From the NCBI RefSeq assembly GCF_001039355.2, contig NW_019773959.1, positions 463,196-501,967 on the forward strand: a DNA stretch of 38,772 bases, written 5' to 3'. The DNA is from Lingula anatina (lineage: Eukaryota; Brachiopoda; Lingulata; Lingulida; Lingulidae). A program made the position numbers and the translations under genes. Below, in pieces: positions 29,301 through 38,772 of the stretch (positions within the stretch are counted from its first letter, which is position 1; every line of letters starts with the position of its first letter). Below the pieces are notes generated by a model. The model made no database searches. It had not been told where the DNA came from and was given only the letters and a program-made list of their open reading frames with translations.

Positions 29301-31928
29301 ACCAATACAATACAACTAATACATTCATAATTAACACATAAATACACACATGTATAGTTATGCAAATACAGCAGTTCATTAAATAACATGCAGACCTGAT
29401 ATAAAGAAATCCATGGCAGAATTATTTGAAAGGAGCATATTGTCAGGTGTAGGATAGACCACCTGACCATAACCAAGACCGCTGTCTTCCGATAGCACCA
29501 GTAACTGAGCCACATGTGTGAAAGGGCACAGTGTGATAGGCATCATGAACTTTAGGTCCCCATGATCCTAAGACATAAAAACATGAATGTACTCCCTAAT
29601 GTGCAAAAAGCAAACACAAGAGTGAGAAATGTATCCTTTATTTTACTCATACAAATCAGATAAATGCTTATAATATTATCTTGGACAAATAGGCCAACAT
29701 AGCCTTTGCTCATTGTATTTTATTTTATCATAAATATGACCATCTCTTACATTTTTTATTTCATCAAATTCTTGAAAGACTTTGCCAGTTTTCATCAAGA
29801 CATGATATATCTATTGGTCAGTTTTGCCTTTATTTTCATTTGGTTTTACTCACCTGATAGTTGTTGGTTGCTGTCCGCAGATCCAGAAGCTCTTGTGTTC
29901 TGACATGACTAGCAATCTTAACAGTCCCCATCAGCCTTCAGTGATATGAAAATATTTCAAAAGAACATATAAAAAAGTTCTATAGTCACCCCATCTATTA
30001 CTGAAAGAGAAGTAACATATCACAAACAAAAAGCAGATACATTTACAAAAGGGCCATGCACAGATATTTTCAGACTGATAATTTTTTGATTGAATAGATC
30101 TTTGTATTTTAATTATACACCAAATGCGCAATACTATTTGCATGAAAAAATATTTTCTCCAAAAAAAGTGTACATATCAAAAATCAGTAATTAATATTAT
30201 TAACAATTAGTATATCAGGGAGTATTAAATGGTCTTGGGTTGATTTTGTTGATGTGCAAGTCATGGTAGTTTGTTTGGTGTTGAAGTGTGAAAGGTTGGA
30301 ATTGCACTCTACCCATGTGTTATAAGAGACTGTCCATTATGAATTCTGTAGGAACATCTGAATGCATCTGGTAGGTTCTGATGAATTCTGTTCTCTGCTT
30401 CTGTTAAAACCTCCTCGGAAACACCAGCTGTAAGCATGATGCAAAGATACTCACATTAAACAAAAAGGTACACTCCCCTTTAAAATTTAGACTGATCAAA
30501 TTAAATTTGAAATAAAAATAAATATGTAATTAACAACTATCTGAGGAAGTCCTTGAAGCTTTTAAATGTACCTCAAATTAATAAGGTAAATTTTGCTTTT
30601 GAGCAATTACTAATAACTTTTGCTATTCCATCACAGCTAGACAAGTTGAAGATACTAAAACCAGATGGAAAAAAAATAAATAAACAGCTGTAGCAATGTG
30701 AATGACTGATCACTCGCTATGTGACTTCTATCTCAGTAATGTCTACTTCATTTTGGAAAGTTAAGGTTGACAACAATTACTAAGTTATGTCTTTAAGTGT
30801 TTGCATATACTCATATTGTGTACATACATTGGATTGAACTATATATCTTTGGACAGGATTTTTCGATGAAGTTTTCAATATTTGTCCAAGCTTTTTTTAT
30901 TTTCCTGTAGCAGTTTACATATCGCCCATAGTCTTTGTACCATGCTACAAAATGTTGTTTCCAGTCACTAACACTGATTGAACTAAAAAACAAAGTTTTA
31001 TAGAAATCATAACAAAAATGTAAAGGTTATGATGTAAAGAAAAGGAATAAAATCCTCTTAAGTGCTTTACTGCAAACTTTGTCTACGGCTAAGCTCAATT
31101 TACTATTTAGAAATTATTAGATACTTATATACACTCCAACTCTAGATTATGGAACAATCCCACATTTTGGAACAAACACAAAGGTCTGCTAAAATGTATT
31201 TAATGTGCAATGCCAAGGTGGGATTATACACTGCATGTTAGGAAAAAGAGTGAACCTCTGTGTTCGTTTCATAATTTGGTGTCATTCCAGAATCCAGGGT
31301 AAGAGTCTAGTAGAAAGAAATTATGTAGATGTTATAAATTATATTAAAACATAAAAACATCATAAGTGAATCAAATTAAAATGATTCTCACTTTGTCTCT
31401 AGCCAGTAAAACTGACATAATCTTTTCCAATGAACGTTGTTTTCAGCAACTGCATGAAGCCGATGGCATGCTCTACAGCAACTAAAAATAACATAAAATT
31501 AATAATATAATTATCATGACTTAATTCCTTACTTTCTATCCAACAACCCATCAGACTTCAGTAGCGCCCCCTCAAGTATGTTCATGAGCCTGGGCAGCTG
31601 TGAATAACATTGAACGAAAATGTTATAACGCTCTTTAAACTACGCACACAATTAGCAATTTACATACTGAAAGGTTGGAGCTACATTCCACAACTTTGTA
31701 CATGATACGGTTATTCAATTTGTGTCAGCTGCTTGGACCAAGTCTTGTTGTTACCAAGACATTTGGCTATTATTAATATAACCAGCACTGGATTTAAATC
31801 TGACGAATTCTATAAACCATTTGGACAAAGTATGCCATGTACCTGACCAAGTCCTTATAATCCAGGTATGAGAAAATGTGATTTAAAGGATCATCTGGAA
31901 TATTGTTTAGATTTACGGGCGCTGCCAT
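26369..31928 (-). CDS. FBXO3: F-box protein FBXO3 (F-box, SUKH and ApaG domains)
   Basis: Substrate receptor of an SCF ubiquitin ligase. Minus-strand exons: 31843-31928, 31392-31481, 30828-30982, 30313-30427, 29854-29935, 29396-29567, 28928-29012, 28480-28602, 28170-28285, one of two alternative exons (27587-27700 or 26969-27082), and 26369-26475. With one alternative exon the frame is 1245 nt, 414 aa. The F-box is at about 8-50 (IPDDPLNHIFSYLDYKDLV). The SUKH/Knr4-like domain is at about 105-235 (LPDAFRCSYRIHNGQ). The ApaG domain is at about 262-395 (PELSTINPPHFFFVYY, GPGVVG, YPIMRP, then CPVFHM). The start at 31928 is chosen because MAAP aligns with the human start; an in-frame ATG at 31976 would add 16 residues. 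The long acidic and Arg-rich tail of the main human isoform is absent: the protein stops after VKKGK. One donor (GTCTGC, after 29396) is unusual. Confidence 0.94.
26969..27082 (-). other. FBXO3: FBXO3 alternative exon B (ApaG domain)
   Basis: 114 nt, phase 1 at both ends, acceptor CTCCAG and donor GTATAC. It encodes GEYPIMRPKAIYSYTS, then CCSFATPTGNMRGTFTF and RNLKT. The SYTSC...TPTGNMRG part is the closest of the two exons to the ApaG consensus. The same exon is at 19733-19846 in the other copy. Confidence 0.88.
27246..27469. repeat. Duplicated end of contig, repeats 27487-27709
   Basis: 224 bp that recur after the n with about three substitutions (about 1.3%). It includes a second copy of FBXO3 exon A at 27347-27460, with one residue change (H instead of Y in MKGHF). 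It is most likely the same genomic DNA seen on both sides of an unmerged contig overlap. Confidence 0.88.
27470..27470. other. Single-n contig join
   Basis: One n followed by a 16-base A-run. The 224 bp before it recur directly after the A-run. Confidence 0.9.
27587..27700 (-). other. FBXO3: FBXO3 alternative exon A (ApaG domain)
   Basis: 114 nt, phase 1 at both ends, acceptor CACCTAG and donor GTACTA. It encodes GHYPIMRPGSSFSWTSS, then TSFGTTYGNMKGYFRM and RNLKT. It is the same length as exon B, and 37 residues align without gaps. It is a diverged tandem duplicate of exon B, separated by about 0.26 kb of real intron once the contig repeat is ignored. Its copy at 27347-27460 is treated as an assembly repeat. 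Confidence 0.88.
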
Positions 31929-32120
31929 CTTGAATCTCCGAATTTGCGCGAAAAGAGCCGAGGCATTTAACTGCAAACTCTAACTTTGGTATTTTAGATT
32001 GACAATTGATTGTGATACAGTGACCGGCTTTATTAGGGATTTAGGGTTATTTTGCTATTTTTCTTGCACTCTGCTTCGACCAGATATTACCTGGTTTACC
32101 GTCGACAGTCGGCGGAAACA
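31929..32120. promoter_or_regulatory. Probable divergent promoter, FBXO3 and an unnamed plus-strand gene
   Basis: Sequence between the FBXO3 start and a likely plus-strand first exon. A YY1-type GCCATCTTG lies on the FBXO3 start (31925-31933), and another, CCGCCATCTTG, at about 32128-32138 on the plus side. The pair of YY1-like sites facing each other suggests TATA-less bidirectional initiation. There is no expression evidence. Confidence 0.4.
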
Positions 32121-32181
32121 CATGCACCGCCATCTTGTTTTGTGTTTGTGGTGTCCTGTGTGTTTGTCTCTACGTTATCAG
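32100..32181 (+). other. Probable 5' untranslated first exon of a plus-strand gene
   Basis: A GC-richer, CpG-containing stretch with a YY1-like site ends at a perfect donor (ATCAG/GTAAGT at 32182). No long open frame crosses it, so it would be untranslated. No further exon of this gene is recognised before the window ends. From gene order I suspect a LIM-only (LMO) gene, but no coding sequence supports this. Confidence 0.35.
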
Positions 32182-32357
32182 GTAAGTTTGCATATTACTT
32201 CTTACTTTTGGTCAACAGCAAAATTAGAACAGATTCCTTTTTCATGTAAGATAATCCCCTAATTGTTTGTCTGTAGCGTTATCATTTTTTGCATAAATAG
32301 CACGATATATAAAGTAGAACCAGCTGTCGGAGAGGATCGGAGCAGAGCATATGGCCG

Positions 32358-32367
32358 CTAAAAATAG
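32358..32367. promoter_or_regulatory. MEF2-type site
   Basis: CTAAAAATAG, an exact match to the YTAWWWWTAR consensus, in a GC-rich context 180 bp after the proposed first exon. Motif match only. Confidence 0.3.
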
Positions 32368-34092
32368 CAGCCGATTGTAGCGCGAGGTCCATGGATTTGT
32401 GGTTTTATATATCTTGAGAGTTTTTTGACACATTTCACAGTGTAGCATATGAAAATGGCATCAGCAAAGTAGCTTGTATTGCTTAAATGTTATTTTGATT
32501 TGTAAAATGCTATGCTTTGGTCTATAATTTATATACTGCCGTGCGTTGTTGTGTTGACATTGACAGAGTAGACTGGTTACTATTTTCAATATTTAGTCGA
32601 CAGTTAATTCACTGAGAGTTAAGCTGATAGTTTTGTGGGTTAGAAACCGTACTTTGCAGTTGTTATCAGATGCTGTAAGGTTGCAGCCTGTTGTTAATCA
32701 ATTGATTTCTGATAAAGAAATGTGGTGCTATATGGATTGCATAATAACCTGTGACCCAGAAGAACAGGTGCACTGGCAGCGGATTTGCATAATAGGCCAG
32801 CTTAGTTTTTCCCAACCTTAACACAGCATTTGCTGTCACCATGAGCATTATATACTAATGCAGGTATATAATATGAAAGTCCAGTAGCAGCTGATATCTC
32901 GCTTGGCAGTGCATGCCATCTCGCACTCTCGGATTAGGTTAAATATCAAAATGTACATAGCACATTAGTGGCAAAGGGCACTCTGTCTATAATGAGAAAA
33001 AAATAATGAATATATTCAGTCAGCAGTTAATACATGCAGAAAGTATGTACACCTTTGATAGAGAGGCAGTTCATTATTTTCTGTTTCCATGAATCTATTC
33101 CCATAAATCAGATACTTCTGGTCTCTATAATCAGGAGCTATCAGTGTCTAATGACTGTGATTCCTATGATGTCTGATAATGATGAGCGTGGACTAATGGA
33201 AAATCCTTTCAGATAGAAATATCAATATGGAATATGTATTGATTTTGAATTAGAACAATTCAGTGGAAGTGGTGTTCTCCATGCTGTGGAACAAAAGAAT
33301 GATGCACATTGTCACGTGCATAATCTACCTATGTGTGTTGGATGATTGATGATATTAATTTCTCCACAGAAGTGCTATTATTACCAAGGTTTATTGTCTC
33401 TCAAGCTAATATTGAGTTAAGCATTGACAGAAAATGATTTCCCCATATGTATTGAACAGCTTAATGGTACACTGTTGGATTCAGAATTAATGATTTAAAC
33501 TCTTGTGTAATGAGGGTAAATTGTGTTTAACTCCTAGATAGTTGAGTGACAATATGGAGATCGAGATCTAATTAATGGGACTAGATATATGTAAACCATG
33601 ATGTACAAGTTGTTTCTATTATATTCTGATGCTTATAAAATGTATGGTTCTCCACACTTTTTTCTCCTGCCTGGATGATAGTTTCCCGCCAAGTGCTGTT
33701 TTGTATGGATGCAGAAGTCAATAATGCCAGCATAAATGTAATTATTTCTAGGCAGCACAGGTGACTTTCAAATAATAGGAAAAATTCATACAAATCAGCA
33801 GCTTTGATAAGATCGTGATTTAAGTACAAATAAAATATTTATTTTGATTGTTCCAACAAACGGATGATAACCTTCATATGATTTGAGTGGAAGACAACAG
33901 AGCTGATAAGTATTTTCTGTAGGTTTTCATTGATTTCATCTCATACTTTTGAAATCAACTTGTTGATAAGGCAGCTGGTTTTAAGAAGCATAGTGTCGAA
34001 TACGTGGTGGGCTAGCAAAAAGCTTGCTGCTGGCTTCTAAAGGTGACTTCCCAAGGTCCATCAGGTATAGGATTATCATTTGTATGTCTCAG

Positions 34093-34113
34093 CAGGTGAG
34101 AGGGGGAGATAAG
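34093..34113 (+). promoter_or_regulatory. E-box/GATA composite site
   Basis: CAGGTG at 34093-34098 and GATAAG at 34108-34113 are separated by nine bases. This is the spacing selected by the TAL1-E2A-LMO2-LDB1-GATA complex in vertebrates. A CAG repeat and CTCCTCCTCCAGG follow within 60 bp. Chance occurrence in a window of this size is not negligible. Confidence 0.35.
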
Positions 34114-37100
34114 CTGCCTGAACAGCAGCAGCAGCCTTTATATTATTGCCTCCTCCTCCAGGTAGACTATTAATCTCCTTATAGACAGCACAAGTCTTTA
34201 CCAGTATCCCTTGGGAGCATTTCCTGGCCATTAGAAACAGGTTAGAATACAGCGAAGTTCTGTCAAGTCACGGACCAAAAAGATAACATATATTCGCAGT
34301 AAATGCTGGGACTGCAGGTACAAGGAGCGTATTGGCCTGCCGCACGCAAGCTTTATTGTGATACTAGGGAATATGCATTATGAATTCATGGAAGGTGGTT
34401 GTTAAACAATGCCTTCTTGTTTTATGTTTGATGATATCTTTATGCAGGTTGTCTTCATAATCTGCACTGCCTATCCATTGGTCTGGCACAGGGCCTGAAA
34501 AAAAAACCCAAACAGGCAGCCATTGTCAGAGGATATGATGATTCACCAAGTCATTTACCTGTCCATATTTTTGGCACATGCGACCAATTGTTAAATGCCC
34601 TTTAGAAGCACAAAAGATGTTGCAGGGGGCTTGTATTACCAGTTTGAAGCAAGTTTGAGTTTAATGGTTGTAGAACATTCAAACCTCTTCGGCATTGAAG
34701 GCGGAGGTAAAGCACATTAAAGCCAAGGTGTAGTGTGGGTAGAAATGTCAAGCATTAGGCCAGTGCTGCCAGGAATTAATTCTTGAAGAGACGGCTAAGT
34801 TTGCAAGAGCACAGTAGTGCACTATCATCCAGGAGAATGAAAAGAGCAGGGGTTGCCCTTGGGAATGGATTAACCTTCTCCTGCATTGGATTACCAGCAA
34901 CTCAGAAGGGGATACCTACACCTTGCAAGCTCAAGAAGTACAGTACCAAGCCTTTCTAGCACTATTGCTTAGCAGCACATGTAGTAGTAGTCTTAGTAGT
35001 ACTAGTAGCCTGAGAAGTCAGAAACGACAGAATTTCTCATGGTAGAAGCTGTGTGAGTGTTTGGAGAATGAAGTCCCCAGCATGTGTGCATTGAAGGACT
35101 TTAATGGGACTGGAAACGGAATTTATGGGTTTAAAATACATTTTCAAGTATTGATGCACTTTCCACATGCTCTTTTAACTTTGATGATGTTTTATGGCTT
35201 AGGACTTGAAAACCACTGACTGTGTTTTCTATGCCTGTTTACTGAGTTTAAGAAAATAATTTAATGCTGAATATTTAGTTTGAGTGTGCCCTACTGATTG
35301 TCAGTGAATTATTCTTAATGTATTGTCAGCATGAAGTAAAATATAGTAACATGGAAGGGTGAGCATTGTTATACATTATGGAGATGACATTAAGTTAATA
35401 CTGGAGGAAGTTTAGTGCTCCTGTGGTCTGAACTTTGACCATTTAACTCTATGATTTTACTCTGACCATTGGTAATGTTTGACCAGCGTTCATGCAGAGA
35501 ACTCTATTTTCCTAAGCCTCTGTACCTGCTGTTCTCACTGTTTCAATTAGTTTTCTGGCACTGAAGCCAGTGTAGTTGTAGGGTCCAGAGGAACAGTGCT
35601 GCACAGGGATGCATTGAGACTTGCTCTTTAAGTCTCATGTTAGTGTGACTGGGTTAGAATAACAGGGGCAGCAGTGTGGTTGGGTGCCCTATGCACTGCC
35701 CTATGGCCACAGTCCAGTGGGTAGGTGCTGCTGTTACATAACCACAGCACTCCAACAGCAGGTGGCCAGACTAAGCTTGATTTAAATATCAATTAAATGT
35801 ATGTATGGATAGTTCACACACTGAGCTTTTCAGTGTATTTGTGGTCCCAGGGTATTACTGGTATAGAAAAGTGGTGTAGATTAATTCTGATAGAAAAGGG
35901 AATCTGTAAAATTACACCATTGGGTAGATTTGCTTCAGGGTACTGTGAAAGGTTAGGAGAAGCATGGTGTAATTGAGCTTCTTAATGTTTAGAAATGGAA
36001 TGGGTCAGATCATGTCAAATATCTATCCAATCCATTAGGGATCCATATATCCAATCTTTTATGAAAGCAGTTTGATGTCAGACTGAACAACACAATATCT
36101 TCAAAACACTTCTCTTTTTTAACCAGAGCATAAGCTTGAAGCGACAGCAGAAATTAAAGTAAATCTGTCGGGATCCATTAGCCTGGATGATTTTAACAAG
36201 GCTGAACTTATGCTTTGTCCATTGATGTAGTTGAAAACAAGAATTTTTTTTATTTCAAAGTTAAATTTTAAGATTCAAGATAAGTGGTCAAGTTTGGTAA
36301 GTTGGTGATGGATGTTTTTTAAAGGAGAGGTTTCCAGACAAAATACATTATTCAGAACATATCAAAGGATTTGAAAAAAAAAAACCTAATTTATTTTTAA
36401 TTTAATTTTATAAAAAACTAGGATGGGTTCTCATTGTCTGTGTAAGAATAGTGTGGCCCTTGTATGAATAGTGTATGTCTGAGGGAGTTATGGGTCTTTG
36501 TGTCTGGGCAGCATGGGGTGTCGGAAATGGGGCAATCTCACCTGCGGTAATCAGAAGACATACAGATAAACGGCTCAAGATAGCACTGGCAAAACTTGAG
36601 ATGTTTGCTCCAATAACTTTTGGAGGTCTGTGTCAATCAATGAGAGGACCAGGGGCAGTTAGGGGTCACTGGTTTTCAGCTGAAGCTATTTTATAGATGA
36701 GATGTTGTGAGAGGTAATAATCTGCCAATAATTTGTGATCTGATGACCTTTTTTCAAAGTGAAAATAAAGCCAATGGAGCAGGCATTGTGGAACGGGGAA
36801 ATAAGAGCACACTTGAATTTATAGGAGTTGACAGTTAAGAGGGAGCTGCATAATGCAGGATAACTGTATTCAAATTTGAAGATATTTCTGGTCGTTGCTG
36901 GAGAAGCCTCAAGTATGTATTTATGCCTCTGGTTGCTTCTCATCTTAGCAAGATATCTGGGCATCAGTGTTGATCCGCTCTCTGATGTTAGCTAGTAGAT
37001 GTTTGGACCTACTGGTTGTTGCACAGCATCTGCTCTTCTCTTTGATGCCTGCATGGTATAGTTAACCTGTACCCAGAGGTATATCTACTCAGACACTTAA

Positions 37101-38772
37101 TGCTAGATAATCATATCGAAAATTGAAAAAACCCTCAGATTTGGCTAGTTAAGCCTGGCATGCATGTAGGCCTCCTGACTGTAGTGTGACTGTCTGCTGT
37201 GTTGGTTTTGTGATGCTGTTGATGCATGCATTATCTTCACTCCACCTGCTGAGAGGCACTTGGCTTCTGTGTTGCCTGCACTTCAGGTGTGCAGCTACAA
37301 TATCTTGTGCCACCATGTGAAGTTGAGAGGGTTTGCTTCTAACACTGAGCAGTGTTGAGGGAACACGTGTGGAAAGGGGTGATTGGATTGTTTCTGTATT
37401 ACTGTTTTGAAATGGTCCTTGTTATTACACAGTGTCTACCAAATTTTTCTGTTACTTTTCTGGAAAGGGTCCATTCCTAGATGCTGAACTTTTTCTGCAT
37501 TATTTTGTACTGAACAACTTAACCCTTAGTTATCTATTATTAAATAAATGCTGCTTAAGCAAACTGTCACTTATAGATCGTCAATAAAAACAGAAATTAC
37601 AAAACCTATTTAAACAGCAGCTGATGTTTGTCCAAGCTAAGTACTGTAAGCTAAAAACTGGGGTGAAAAAGTAGACACATTAGTTCCACTGGCAACTTTA
37701 TCCAGCTTACAGGTCAGCATTCACACTGTCAGCAATAAATGCATTAACTCCAAAAATTAAAGGAATAACTTTCATAATTTTTCCTAGGTATGTTATTTGT
37801 ATTGCTTTGGAATAATTCTTAAAGGTTTAATATGTTGAAGTAACCCTTCGGTCTCCATAGATTATATCAGTGTTTTTGTGTTGCTAGTATATTTAATGCA
37901 AGGCCCTGTTTATTATTTTACTGATGAAAGCCGTGACAACGTTTGCCCATACCCTGCCTGCAAAATTCTTCCAATCTCCACAAAATGCATGAACTTTGTC
38001 ACCCTTGATATTCAATAGCATCAAGGTACGTGGTTCCGGCTGATATGAGACTGGTTACAATGTTACAACAAAGAGTTACGTAATACTTGCAGCCGTTGGT
38101 AAAGTGTTATGGCTGCTTGGTCGGGCGGGTGAACTGGTGCACGCAGGGGCTGTTTTCACAAGCTGATGTGTAGACTGAGAGTACTTGGTTCTTATGGAGA
38201 TAGGTCAGAGTTTGAGGAACATTTGGAAGAGTTCTGGAAAACCATTAGGATGATACAGTCATAAAAATAACTTGTAAAAGTAAGCAGATGCTGTTTATGT
38301 TTCTTGGTAGATCTGATAATTAGTCCAAGTAGTCGTACTAAAGGTGTTAAAAGTAAACAAAGATGCAGGTGTAACTGCCTATAACTTTAGGTTAAACATC
38401 ACTTTTGATAGTAAGGACTAAGTGGTACCCCTTCTGTGTGTATGAGAAACTGTAGAATTTTTTTTCTTGTCTGTAACACATGAGGTGGATAGGTTGAATT
38501 TGGTGGTCATTGTTGTTATTTGATGTTTATATACATGTTAGATAGAAGTCGAAGGTTTTCTGATTTCGTCAAAATACTGTACCAGCTACAGCTGAAGTGT
38601 GTAATAGATGCTGCATTCCATGTAATCTTATCCAAAGATAATATTAATTTCAGTAACAGCAGTGTAAAATATGATCTTTGCGCATATTTCCTATGCAATT
38701 ATCACAACACTGTGGGATGTTATTGTAGCAGTTTGTGTTATATACTGTCTCTTGATTATTTTTAGGACGCTG

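Larger units (their letters stand above)
32182..38772. other. Long stretch without recognisable coding exons
   Basis: 6.6 kb without a credible protein-coding exon on either strand. The short open frames (for example 36475-36696 and 38520-38765) lack family resemblance and splice context. It is less AT-rich than the intergenic DNA on the left, with CAG-rich bits (about 34124-34140), and I see no transposon ends. It is best read as the first intron, with possible enhancers, of the plus-strand gene starting near 32.1 kb. Confidence 0.4.

Noticed and set aside
29231-29515. 94-residue minus-strand frame
   Set aside because: Off-frame reading over FBXO3 exon 6 and the following intron.
36475-36696. 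73-residue plus-strand frame
   Set aside because: No recognisable domain and no good splice sites in phase; composition like the surrounding non-coding DNA.

Overview
This is nuclear DNA of an invertebrate animal. It is AT-rich, with multi-exon genes, GT-AG introns, vertebrate-like protein-coding genes and abundant short DNA transposons. High divergence between two copies of one segment suggests a very heterozygous, possibly marine, species. I cannot name the species or phylum from the sequence.

Layout. 1-3337 is poorly coding; a few possible minus-strand exons are not assignable. 3355-10558 (+) is a complete 11-exon serine/threonine kinase of the STK33 type (447 aa). Its second intron holds two tRNA genes, Leu(CAG) on the minus strand and Gly(TCC) on the plus strand, plus the 3' tail of a LINE. 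13532-15007 (-) is the small acidic protein SMAP (C11orf58 type). It is head-to-head with 15288-18493 (+), ribosomal protein eL42 (RPL36A/L44). 19127-19846 (-) holds only the last two exons of FBXO3. A single n at 20011 follows, after which the SMAP and RPL36A pair appears again (20084-22586 and 22874-25747). The 3' exons of FBXO3 then reappear, this time joined to the rest of the gene (26369-31928, -; 414 aa with one of two alternative exons). A second single n at 27470 sits inside a 0.22-kb repeat of one FBXO3 exon. From 32.1 kb to the end there is a probable first exon of a plus-strand gene and about 6.6 kb with no coding exon.

Main interpretation. The 6.5-7.2 kb 'tandem duplication' (13462-20010 and 20014-27240) meets exactly at an n and leaves truncated gene ends on both sides. 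By-eye divergence ranges from about 0.4% to about 6%, and each copy has its own transposon insertions. It is most simply read as two allelic haplotypes placed end to end by the assembler. The real order would then be STK33(+), SMAP(-), RPL36A(+), FBXO3(-), unknown gene(+). Except for RPL36A, the human orthologues of the named genes lie on 11p. In humans STK33 neighbours LMO1 and FBXO3 neighbours LMO2, so a LIM-only gene is the natural prediction for the plus-strand gene running off the right end.

Most interesting biology. FBXO3 carries two different 114-nt exons in a row. Both have the same splice phase and encode the same part of its ApaG domain, which suggests mutually exclusive splicing. 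The genes here do not form a pathway: they are a signalling kinase, a small acidic protein, a ribosomal protein and an E3 ligase substrate receptor.
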